Source: Russula earlei
Taxonomy: Eukaryota; Basidiomycota; Agaricomycetes; Russulales; Russulaceae
Direction of reading: 5' to 3'
NCBI GenBank assembly: GCA_025769875.1
Contig: JAGFNK010000040.1
Coordinates: 62,001 to 126,000 of the forward strand
Length of the DNA: 64,000 bases
Notes under the pieces: model-generated
The model's input: only the letters and a program-made list of their open reading frames with translations
Told to the model about the DNA's origin: nothing
Databases searched by the model: none
Program-made: the position numbers and the translations under genes
In this document: piece after piece, positions 11,031 through 20,399 of the stretch
How positions within the stretch are numbered: the first letter of the stretch is position 1
How the letters are laid out: each line of letters begins with the position of its first letter

Positions 11031-11748
11031 TACTGTACGCCACTGGGAACTCGGCAGTTCACTACCATCTCGGCGGTCACAAATGTCACGAAAGTAACAT
11101 ACATGTAACACCCATGCCGAATTAAAGTCCGCCCGGGATGAAATGTTATGTACAATGGCAATTCGATTAGGTGGGGACTAGGGAAAACAGGAGTAGCATC
11201 TAATTGAGTGGAATCTGGTCCCAATATTGAATCTGGAATGATGGTGTAGTAGTACTGTATGGTGCAGTACTGTAAGAGTGTTGCGAAGGCAGCTGTGCAA
11301 ATGGTTGTGCCAGTGAGGGTCCTATTGATGAGGCAAGGGACGATGAGGAGGGATAGTGATTATTACTACTACGTCGTCAGCCGCTGCTCATACGTATGGT
11401 CTTGTGCTGGCCAGCTGGACCGCCTGTAACATGGCATTGAGAGAGTACCCAGATCCTTGGAGGCCTCTGAGTTAGCGTACTGTTGGTGATGTGATCACCC
11501 AGCTGGAATCAAACTCTGCCCTCTGCCATGACAGTGGTGTGATGCAGGCGTGATGCAGGCGTGACCCTCAGGCCAAAACATTACTCAAGAACCACTCAAT
11601 GGACTGCAATTTTTCTTTGCTAGAATGACATTAATGGTACTCAATAGTATAACTACAAAGTTTTGAATAGAGTTGTTTGAGAAGATACAGGGAAAAATGA
11701 AATCGCCGAGATGGTAGTGAACTGCCGAGTTCCCAGTGGCGTACAGTA
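11031..11748. mobile_element. 718-bp MITE with 43-bp perfect terminal inverted repeats
   Basis: CTGTACGCCACTGGGAACTC.. starts at 11033, and its exact reverse complement ends at 11746; 43 bases match without error (11033-11075 and 11704-11746). Each end is flanked by TA. The third carrier fragment (14780-14870) lacks this stretch, so that copy serves as an approximate empty site. It has no long ORF. TA flanks and long TIRs suggest a non-autonomous Tc1/mariner-like element. Confidence 0.75.
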
Positions 11749-11861
11749 GGTGCAGTGGAATGCAAGTATCTCTCTTTCTACCCGAATCGTTGTACTCCAT
11801 TGTGACTGTCAGTTGGTCATCGAAATCTGTCACATGTCACAAGCTATGAAGAGTGGGTTGT

Positions 11862-12267
11862 CACGACAGGCAGGAAGGGATAAGTCAACTCTGCTTATAG
11901 TCAACTCAGTGGATAAATAAAGTAAAATATTTCAAGTGCTGAGTAGGGTCTGTTGCAGCCACAAATTATATTACATAAGTAATGACCTTAGTTGAGCACG
12001 AAAAATGTGACAAAAAAGGTTAAATATGGAGAGTCTACTCATTCTGGCACAACATTTACCCTAGCCTGGCTAAAAGTTGTGCCGGAATGAGTAGACTCTC
12101 CATATTTAACCTTTTTTGTCACATTTTTTGTGCTCAACTAAGGTCATTACTTATGTAATATAATTTGTGGCCGCAACAGACCCTACTCAGCACTTGAAAT
12201 ATTTTACTTTTATTATCCACTGAGTTGACTATAAGCAGAGTCGACTTATCCCTTCCTGCCTGTCGTG
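11862..12267. mobile_element. Fold-back palindrome, copy 1 (about 406 bp)
   Basis: The two halves are near-perfect reverse complements (ends CACGACAGGCAGGAAGGG and its complement), meeting at a small centre near 12065 (ACCCTAGCCTGG). RNA or single-stranded DNA from it would form a hairpin with roughly 190-bp arms. A second copy lies at 12551-12955, so it is a mobile fold-back element rather than a chance palindrome. No ORF of note and no clear target duplication were found. Confidence 0.85.
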
Positions 12268-12419
12268 TAAGCATAAATGCCACCTTCCCAAGTCACACAT
12301 TTGAAGGGTTAAGGACGTTCAGGGTTTTTTTCATCATGTCTTCATCAAGGTCATGGAAAGATATGAGTTGGGACCACACAAAGCAGCCAAGTTGAGATAA
12401 AGATAAGCCAATGGCTGAG
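12268..12419 (+). repeat. Carrier-upstream fragment, copy 2 (left half)
   Basis: This stretch (GCCACCTTCCCA.., GGTTAAGGACG.TCAGGGTTT, ATGAGTTGGG) matches 10640-10765, upstream of carrier copy 1. Its right half is at 14587-14870. The two halves are separated by the GGCC-rich block at 12420-14586, which therefore inserted into an existing duplicate. Confidence 0.6.
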
Positions 12420-12550
12420 AAGTGTTTTTGCCTGGCCTGGCCTCAGGCCATGAACCGGGCCAAGCCAGGCCAAAGTGATGGCTTGATTTGAAAAGTCAGA
12501 GCTGGGCTGTCAAGCCTGAGCTTGAATCATATGGCACTAACCCAGCTCAC

Positions 12551-12955
12551 ACAACGGACAGGAAGGGATAAGTCAAGTCTGCTTATAGTCAACTCAGTGG
12601 ACAATAAAAGTAAAATATTTCAAGTGCTGAGTAGGCTCTGTTTCAGCCACAAATTATATTACATAAGTAATGACTTTAGTAGAGCACAAAAAATGTGACA
12701 AAAAAGGTTAAATATGGATGGTACTCATTCTGGCACAACTTTTACCCTAGCCTGGGTAAAAGTTGTGCCAGAATGAGTAGACTGTCCATATTTAACCTTT
12801 TTTGTCACATTTTTTGTGCTCTACTAAAGTCATTACTTATGTAATATAATTTGTGGCCTGAAACAGAGTCTACTCAGCACTTGAAATATTTTACTTTTAT
12901 TGTCCACTGAGTTGACTATAAGCAGACTTGACTTATCCCTTCCTGCCTGTCGTGT
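12551..12955. mobile_element. Fold-back palindrome, copy 2 (about 405 bp)
   Basis: Closely related to copy 1, with the same GGCAGGAAGGGATAAGTC-type ends and the same AT-rich arms. The turn-around is near 12755. The left tip is slightly degraded (ACAACGGACAGG instead of ACACGACAGGCAGG). It lies inside the hAT-like block. Confidence 0.85.
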
Positions 12956-13099
12956 CAGTAGAATCCATCGCTTTGCATGCTAACAACACGATCACGATAC
13001 TTTACTCCTGAATGTCTTGTTCCCCAACAAGATCCTGCCTTTGCTTGTTAACAGTTACAGCACACCCTTGCCACACTCACCACCCAGTACCCTCCATCT

Positions 13100-14051
13100 T
13101 CCTTCAGCGACAATGAAGCTTGGGGAGGATTCTACCATGGTGTGCTTGGGATCGCACTTCTCTTCCACCGCCTCTACACCTTGTACCCTACCTCTTCCTC
13201 CAAGTCGGACCTCCGCCTCCACGATCAAAGCTGTCACTAATGGTTCCTCTCCCATTACCAACAAGCCCTTCGTTTTTCCCACTGGCATACAACCGATGTA
13301 CCCTCTGTTCTTCCTCCCCCGACACCCAACAAATGTGACATCATAAACGATACGTTGGCATTTTTGGCGCCCGGCTGCGCAACAGCATCTCCTCCAGACG
13401 CACTCGCCATGGCGCAGCAACTTTGCACTTCACTCCTGCCCTGACCGACGACACCGCGCTCGAGGAAGGGGGAGAAGCAAGTAACAAATGGCTCTCTGGA
13501 CGCGCGGGATACCTCTATCACCTGCGCCTCGCCAGATCCCTCCTCCTCTCTCATCCTTATCCTCCCAAGCCACAAATCAGATTGACTCCACCACCCGACG
13601 CGTCATTCGCGTTATCCTCGCCTCTTCGCCGCGTCGGTGCCCGCAAACGTGGAAATGGCACGGCACAAACTACCTCGGAGCCGTGCACAGCACCGTCGGC
13701 ATCCTCACCCAGATCGTGCTCTCCGACCCATCGCGCACTCCCGACCTCGACCCGGACCTCGCCCACCTCCTCTCGCGCCAAATCCCCGACGGCGGGAACT
13801 GGCCCTCCTCCCTCCCCGCCTCGCGTTGCAGCGCCGACCGTCTCGTCCAAGTGTGCCACGGCGTGCCCGGCGTCGTCCTCTCCGTCCAAACCCTCAGGCC
13901 CCACTTCCCCGACCGGGCGAGGCAGATCGACAGCGCCGTCGCCGCGGCGAGGGACGGCTGCATCCGCGGGCGAGGCATGCTCACTAAGGAACCCTGCCTC
14001 TGTCACAGCATGTCCGGAAACGCTGAAGCGCGTCCGGTGACGTGCGGGTGA
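13100..14051 (+). pseudogene. LanC-like protein gene, broken and truncated
   Basis: Eukaryotic LanC-like proteins are zinc-binding alpha/alpha-barrel enzymes related to lanthionine cyclases. Recognisable pieces in several frames: GFYHGVLGIALLFHRLY (near 13120), NKWLSGRAGYLYHLRLARS (near 13485), WKWHGTNYLGAVHSTVGIL (near 13655), LVQVCHGVPGVVLSV (near 13845) and the zinc site CLCHSMSGNA (near 13990). The pieces change frame between about 13180 and 13570, and the C-terminal end expected after the CLCH motif is missing. The DNA is GC-rich unlike its AT-rich surroundings, and it lies between transposon-like ends, so it is probably a captured fragment. Confidence 0.7.
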
Positions 14052-14490
14052 GTAAGTCGTGAAGCTGTTGGACCAATAAGTGTACGTCGACCGAGGGACA
14101 AGGGGAGAGGAGTGCCGGTATCGCGCGCGTGGCCGTTTCGAAGTTAGAGAGAGGAGAGAGAAAGGATTATTATTCAGACCAAGACCGTTTTACTACAGAG
14201 TAGCTAAGTGTTTTATATACAGGAAGGAAGAACAAAGGGAAGAAGATAATGAAAGGAAATGGAAAGGTGAAAGAGAATCGGGACCAGGCGAGGCCGTGGT
14301 GAAGGGCTTGAGACGCAGACGCGTGGCGTGCGCGCGTGGTCAGTGGCGAGGGGTGGGCGATGCGGTCGAGGTCGGGTGCAAGGTCGTGGGCGTGCGGTCG
14401 GTGGCGAAGGATGAAAGGGAGATGAGGGGAGTGTCAGTGCGTCTTGGGTGGCCAGCTAATCTACTGGTGCCCGTGTGTAATTTACATATA
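14052..14490. other. Interior of hAT-like block, no gene seen
   Basis: Purine-rich DNA with AGAGAGGAGAG and GGAAGGAAGAA tracts. The 141-aa ORF (14080-14505) is low-complexity Arg/Glu/Gly and is not supported as a gene. Confidence 0.5.
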
Positions 14491-14586
14491 AAAGCCGTGG
14501 CCTAGGCCGAGCCGGGCCGAAGCCGGCCGGGGTTGACGGCTTTGGCCTTGGCCTGGCAAAGCCTCAGCCGGGCCGGAAGAACACTA

Positions 14587-14870
14587 GCCATGTTACGGGC
14601 GCGTAGACTGGAGGTCGTACTCGTTCCTCTGTCACTTGTCAGCCACGGCCCTTTCGAAGTCTGTCTCAGGGCAATAGAAATGCACCATCAGAACTGTTCT
14701 GCCAGGTGTCCAACGCAACTATTAATATCACTTTTAATCTAGACAAACTTGACCTACGCTAGATTTTCTGGCAGGCACGGCCGCAGGCGTTTCTATCAGT
14801 AGTCTCGTCGGATTTTCCAAGCTGGCCGTGGTCAAGACAAATCAGGCGCTATGGGTGCAGTGAAATGCAA
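14587..14870 (+). pseudogene. Broken 5' end of a mitochondrial carrier, copy 2
   Basis: This matches 10800-11030 and the intact carrier's promoter and first exons. ACAAACTTGACC and TTTTCTGGCAGGCAC (the FLAGT motif) are present near 14740-14790, but a base loss changes the frame and a stop follows. It continues the duplicate begun at 12268-12419. Confidence 0.65.
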
Positions 14871-15080
14871 GTATCTCTATTTCTACCCAAATTTCGTTGT
14901 GTCCCTCTTCTCTCGATTCCCCTCCAAAGGCGAAGTTCGACGTGTAAGGTCCCTAACCAGTAGCAGCCACTTTTATAACCTTAACGTCTCACGCACCGAG
15001 GTGGGGTTGGCTTCACTCGCCGTCCATAAATCTAACTGTCTACTTCTTTCCTAACATCACAGAGAACATTACTAATAACC

Positions 15081-16183
15081 ATGGCCGATCAGCTTCAGTA
15101 TCAGTGCATCAATCCAAACCCTGACATCTCAGGAATAGGGGTCAGCCCGCGCCCATCACGATCGACTCTATGTTGTCTCATGGTTCACCGTTACCACCTT
15201 CGCAGATCCGCATCAACTTCTACGTGACGATACTCCTGGCTGGCATAGTACCAGACACTAGACATACGACCGAACTTTTGGATGGACTATACAAGAGTTC
15301 CGTCTTATATGGGTTTGCCCTCGTCATGACTGCTGTCATCCAGACCCTCCAGGGTCAATTAGACCTGTATCATGCCGTCGTCGTGACGCAAATTGTATTC
15401 TCCCTCAATCTCTTCTATATATATGGTATGGTTTATGTCGAACTAAATCATTATCAAAACACTGACGGGTTGCGGCACAGCCCTGAAAAGATTCTTCATC
15501 TCTTCCGGTCGCGATTACCGCATGCGGATTTTCATCAAGGTTCAGGTCTTCTCCACCCTGACATTCACCATCTGGTCATTATTTGTATGGATCAAAGACA
15601 GTGACTTCGGATCGCAGCCAGAGTGCAACTACCTTGTGAAATATGTTTTTTTCTTCGTTACCGTGAGGGCGACAGTGGGCTGGCTAAGAATCCTCCTCAT
15701 CGTATCCCTCTCCTCGGTCATCTTCCAATTTTTTTTGCTCGCCGCTATCTATAAAATTTGGTATGCCTTTGCAGACGCAGAACAGGAAGGGCAATACAGA
15801 GGGACAGAACAGGAAGGGCGACACAGAGGGACAGAACAAGGAGATGCTCATGGACCTGGAGCATTCGGAACCGTGTTCACATATATCGTGACCTTTATCT
15901 CGGCAACGTAAATTTTTGGAATCACGCTTTTATTCCGCCGAAGTTCTAACTTTCTTAATACGTTAGATCGGCCGTGTTTGGTGTTGCCTTCGTCGAGTTG
16001 ATCGTATGTACTGTGCCGTTTGCGTCAAAGAAACCTTACTCAGACAGATTCCAGGTCCAGCGCAATAGCCCAATCATACTGCCTGGAGAAAATGCCTGGG
16101 GCTTTGGGCAAATTATCGCATTGATCTTGATTTTCGGAAGTATCATCGACATCCTGGTGGCCATTCGTCAGCGGAATGAGTGA
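15081..16183 (+). CDS. Polytopic membrane protein, family not named
   Basis: Four exons (15081-15140, 15206-15425, 15481-15907, 15967-16183) with GT..AG introns join in frame to 307 aa. Hydrophobic segments include IRINFYVTILLAGIV, SSVLYGFALVMTAVIQTL, VVVTQIVFSLNLFYIY, FSTLTFTIWSLFVW, ILLIVSLSSVIFQFFLLAAIY, a segment after FGTVFTYIVTF, and a last one after NAWGFGQIIALILIFGSIIDIL, so six or more membrane spans are likely. A loop carries three near-repeats of an EQEGxxRGT motif (15780-15840). The WGFGQ motif before the last span recurs in the membrane-protein gene at 43321-44560, so both may belong to one fungal family. I do not know its function. Confidence 0.7.
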
Positions 16184-16429
16184 AGCGAAGTTGCTACATC
16201 TGGGGTATGATGCCTTCCCACATTGAAGGTCTTCTTGGGCTCCGGGAGGGCCATTTTGTCAGGTAGTTGTACTCGACCAGGATCAGAAAAGAGGCCTCAG
16301 TTGTGAGGTCTACCAATGTACTGCGAGGTGTGCTCCGTCGAGGGCTCTGGTGCTCTGGATGGATCTTATTGTTATCGCCACGTTATACCAGCTATGTGTA
16401 GTCTATCCTTTTTCTATACCATTTATTAA

Positions 16430-18560
16430 GTCAGGCAAAGCATCGACGCCACGTAAGACACATAGTCTGCAGCAGTAGTGAAATCGTGGATTATGAGGTA
16501 TTATTGTTGTCCATAGAGGGTGGAGACATCCCGAATATGTCCTTTTTTTATTTTGGCCCGTCATTTCATGGCGTCACGGCCAAAACGCTGTATCAGCAAC
16601 CCATCGTAATCCCTGCATATGGTCCAAGGTGATTGTTCACATTTGAATCAAGGATATTCGTCACATCACCGACGATGCACAAATCAGACGGATTATCTTG
16701 GCCTGGATGGATCGTAGACCCATGTCAGCGCCGTCCATCACAAGCATAGCAGAGAAGAAAGAAAGATACTCACCAGGACAAGCGTCCCAATCGCCAGAGT
16801 CCTGAATATGAATCTCGCCCGACGCGTGATGGAATCCCAAAAACCTGCCGGGCACTGTTGGCACCGGATCATCCTGATTGTTCACGTGCGTAACAAGACC
16901 GCCCAGTCGACTGTCGACGAAATTTGCGAAATCTTGGTTGCCGACGCGGGGCATGCCGTAGCCAATGACATTCACCGTGACGCCTGGGGAAAGCTGTAGA
17001 CTGAGGGAGACACCATCGAGGAGGGCGAGCGCGGCGCCGAGTGAGTGACCGACGACCGTGACCGACGATGCGCCTTGCGCCGTGAGGGTATCTTGTACGG
17101 CGGTGAGAATTGCCTGGGCAGTTCTGTATGTATCATACTTTAGTCGGCACGCGATGGACAGCCTCAGAGGCGACAGTGAATGGCATACTTGGCATGTTCG
17201 TTGGCGAATCCACTATGAGCTGCTACAGTCGATGGGACTCCCGGGAAGAGCGACGGGTCGAGTGGCTCGGGGAAGAAATCGAGATCGGTCAGGTCGGCAA
17301 GCCTGTCGTAGTTAATTGCGATAAGCGTCACAGTAGCACGATGGTCTGGCAAAGAAAAGCTTACAGTTTCTGGGGGTCTGTTCCTTGATGAGCGACAATG
17401 ACACTGCTTAATGACGGGGAGAACCCGACATAATCTAGGCAGGTCATATATAAGCATTATTCGCCATGGCGTCAGGCATTATTCGCCTACAGAACTGTGT
17501 GCCGCTGCCATCACCACCAGATATCACGGGTTGAAAGTCGGGGTTCGCATCGCAATTAGCTGCGAGGACTCCCGTTCAGTACCTGCTGGTGGGGTGGAGC
17601 ACTTGAGAAGAAGGACATACCGCCACAACTCCAGTTTATTGTCGTGGATGGGTTGCAGTATGCTGTGCTCGCGAAATGCGTGAATGGAGCGAACGCATCA
17701 ATCTGTGTGGAGCTGAGTGTAGATATGGCTTGACGTTGGTATACTGCGGCATGGGCAAGCCCGATGGACGCGAGGGCAAAGAGAGATCGTAAGCAAATCA
17801 TGGGTATCAGAAGACGAAGCGGTAAGACACGTCCAGGACGTGCGAAGACGACAGGGCTTATGTATCGTGGAGCACCTGGTTAAGTCAGCCTGCATGGGAG
17901 GAGGACAAAGGTTCGTTTCACGAGAGTAACTAAGCCACCAAATTGACAGAGGGAGACCATCACGCGGTATGGCGTCCACATCTGTCGATCAAGACAACTT
18001 TGTCCACCGTGCGCACTCCGTTATAAGGTTAAATTTAGCATGGCATCAGCGTTGCATCCTTCTGATACACGTGGTCGCACGAGATGAGAGCGCATGAGCT
18101 AAGAGAGTCGATCACTAAGGAGCGTGTTATCTGAGGGTGGTCCACCGCACAAGGGTGATGACCATTGTGGTAGCCCAAGACCGCTTTGGATGCGCGTGAG
18201 CGAAAGGCACCGCGGACTCGGAGGTTTTCCAGGTAGTGTAAGTATGGTGGTGGCAGGCAGTGCAAGATGATCTTGAGAACCTTGGCGTCGTTAACAACCC
18301 CACTTCCCGGGTGAGGGGTTGGATATTTTAAAGTCATGTCGTGGCCTGCGTCAGTGACCTTGCATCAAGAGTTGGACTGTTACGACAAAGCTGGTCCCCG
18401 CAAGCCTCGGGTTTATCCGGCTGCCCACCAGCCAACGTCAATCGATCTGCCCGTGGCTGCACCGCACTTTTGATGTCTGATTCCTTCTCGCAGGGCAACG
18501 GAAATCGTGTGTTATCAGTGCAAGTCAGCCATACGTTCAGGACAACTAATATCATATTTC
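16430..18560 (+). repeat. Duplicated block (second copy of 8805-10800)
   Basis: From GTCAGGCAAAGCAT.. near 16432 the sequence follows 8810 onwards through the lipase 3' end, the whole lipase and its upstream region. The match weakens but stays recognisable up to the carrier start (for example GATGAGAGC.CATGAGCTAAGAG at 10447 and 18083). This is an old block duplication holding lipase plus the 5' part of the carrier. Confidence 0.75.
16593..17801 (-). CDS. Secreted class-3 lipase, copy 2
   Basis: Paralogue of 8979-10156. The start MICLRSLFALASIGLAHA is again a signal peptide. It has the GHSLG nucleophile motif near 17043, Asp in NNQDDPVPTVPG and His in GFHHASGEIHI. The last exon follows the same GTGAGT..CAG intron and ends at 16593. 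No stop or frameshift was seen. Between the copies the loop after FVDS differs slightly, with an extra Arg here (SRLGGL). It is divergent from the membrane-protein and carrier genes around it. It probably cleaves extracellular ester lipids; the substrate cannot be told. Confidence 0.85.
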
Positions 18561-19832
18561 AGACAAACTTGACCCAACACTTGATTTTCTGGCGGGCACA
18601 GTCGCAGGCGTGTCTGGGCTCATCGTCGGCTTTCCCTTGGATACTGGTGAGGGGAGGGTACCGCCCCCGTCCTGCTTCAAGTTTCTTTCTCGATTTCTCA
18701 GACTCGGCGCCACTGGCAACGTATTCTCTCCCACCCAAACAAAGTGAAATACAGGTTCCAGAACCCCTCGCGAAACGTCCAATACCGTTCCACCTTGCAT
18801 GCGCTTACGACCATCACACGTGAGGAGCGGTTTCGCGCGCTCTATAAGGGGATCTCCTCTCCACTGGTGCGTAAAGTCATGGTCGCAAGCAACGTGCGCC
18901 TCTTCTGCGAGCTGAACCCATCGGCCCCAATTTTCTTCCTCCCTTGATGGTCACTATCTACCCACGCTGACAGGCCACCGCACCGCTCTTGAACGGGTTG
19001 CTCTTCGCGACGTACCGTTTTCTCATGAAGATCCAAATGCACCATGACAATGTGGTCGTGGATCAGGAACCCACACTTGGTCAGGTTTTCCTTGCCGGTG
19101 GAGGCTGTGGTCTTGCCTCCACGTACGTCGCTCCTGCACCTCACCTCCCAACGACAAAAATATAAAAAAAAAAAATGAAATCGAAAATTTCAGGCTCCTC
19201 ACGACGCCGATCGAACTCGTCAAGGTCCAGCAGCAAAAGCAGCAGCAACACCTCTCCTCCGCCGAGGTTGGGCGCGTGGCTCCCGCCCGCGCGGTTGCGC
19301 TGCACATCTGTCGCTCGTGTGGCCTCCGCGGACTCTATCGCGGACTCTCCGCGACCATGGTGCGCGACGTGGGCGGGTACGGGCTGTACTTTTCCGGTGT
19401 GAGCTGCGCCCGCGACTCTGCCGCCGTCCGATCTCTCTGATCCGATCTTCTCGCCCTTCCCCCCCTTCCCTCAGTACGAAGGCACGCTGCGGCTCTTTGC
19501 GCCCGCGAAGCACGCGCGCCAGGCAGAACCCGTGCTGGACGAGGTAGAGGACACGCTCTCGCGTCCGTGGGCGCCGCTTCTCGTCGCGGGCGGCGCGGCG
19601 GGCATCGTCGGCTGGCTGGGCACGTTCCCGTTCGACGTGCTCAAGACGCGCATGCAAGGCGCAGGACGTCGGCGCGGAGGCGCGCACGTCCTGGCGCACC
19701 GCGCGGGAGATGTCCGCGGAGGCCGGGTGGCGTGTCTTTTGGCGCGGCTTGGTGCCCACCATCATTCGCGCCGTGCCAGTCAACATGGCCGTGTTTGGTA
19801 CATTCGAAGGCGTCGTCTGGGCGTTCTCGTGA
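18473..19832 (+). CDS. Mitochondrial carrier family protein, with a one-base frame break
   Basis: A six-span transporter of the mitochondrial inner membrane. Exons: 18473-18506, 18563-18646, 18745-18866, 18974-19122, 19194-19398 and 19475-19832. Three carrier repeats are visible: GFPLDTVKYRFQ, TPIELVKVQQQ and FPFDVLKTRMQG, the first split by an intron inside Val. The last exon is 358 bases, one too many: the frame changes at about 19661-19666, just after RMQG, from a frame ending in a Gly/Arg-rich tail to the one with WRVFWRGLVPTIIRAVPVN and the terminal stop. No GT..AG intron fits there. Either this allele is broken or one base is wrong. The substrate is not clear; amino-acid-type carriers are closest in look. 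Confidence 0.75.
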
Positions 19833-20399
19833 AAGCGCCCGAGCCGCTGAATCGCCCAAACCTGCATAGTGCTTGTGACGTGGCCTCGTCCACGGGAGCC
19901 AGCACTTGGGGGCCGCCTGGATCCATGCACCCATGATAAGAAAGGGCAGAAGAATGCAGCGGAGATGTCCCTGATAAGGACTGGGAGAGACCCTCATGAT
20001 ATCCGATAGACTTTTCCGGCTTCCCCTTTCTAGACATATTGTATATTATCTGCATTACGTGCGCATATTCGTTATGGATTTAAATGCCGGGGACGGGGGG
20101 ATCGGATAGTACATGGGATGCGATTGATGAGGATGAGTTACGGGGAAAGTGATGCATCATGACGAAGAAGGATGTATGAGTGGAAGGAAAAAGGAGCCAA
20201 ACGAACGGTATGATGTGTATGATGAGAGGGGGGGGGGGGGGGAGGTGTGGTGCCTACACGTAAATGAAGAAACCACCTTCTCACAAAAGCGATAGAAAGG
20301 AAATCTAAAGCGAAAAGAAATGATGGAAAGAATAAAGGAAGCAATGGGTATAAGAGGAAGACCAAAATGAAAGGGGGAAGGGTTATTGAATAAGAGATG
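19833..20399. other. Convergent 3' interval
   Basis: This lies between the ends of the carrier (plus) and the Ett1-like gene (minus). It has a G-run of about 15 bases near 20228-20243 and otherwise nothing recognisable. Confidence 0.6.

Larger units (their letters stand above)
12420..14586 (-). mobile_element. hAT-like GGCC-rich element carrying a LanC-like gene fragment
   Basis: The left end (AAGTGTTTTTGCCTGGCC.., 12420-12545) is the reverse complement type of the right end of the hAT element at 48434-57051. The right end (..GGGCCGGAAGAACACTA, 14490-14586) is the reverse complement type of that element's left end. So this block is a same-family element in the opposite orientation. Its interior holds a fold-back palindrome and a truncated LanC-like gene. 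No transposase is visible. A clean 8-bp target duplication was not found (TGGCTGAG against GCCATGTT), so the exact ends are uncertain. Confidence 0.5.

Noticed and set aside
11862..12955. CRISPR array or rho-independent-like terminators
   Set aside because: The repeats are two long palindromes, not short spaced repeats, and the genome is eukaryotic.
14080..14505. 141-aa ORF inside the hAT-like block
   Set aside because: Purine-tract translation (Arg/Glu/Gly), no protein-like features.
12412..14594. 8-bp target duplication around the LanC-bearing block
   Set aside because: TGGCTGAG and GCCATGTT do not match; the block is assigned from its ends only.
19220..19930. 236-aa minus-strand ORF, Arg-rich
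   Set aside because: It is the antisense shadow of the GC-rich carrier exons.
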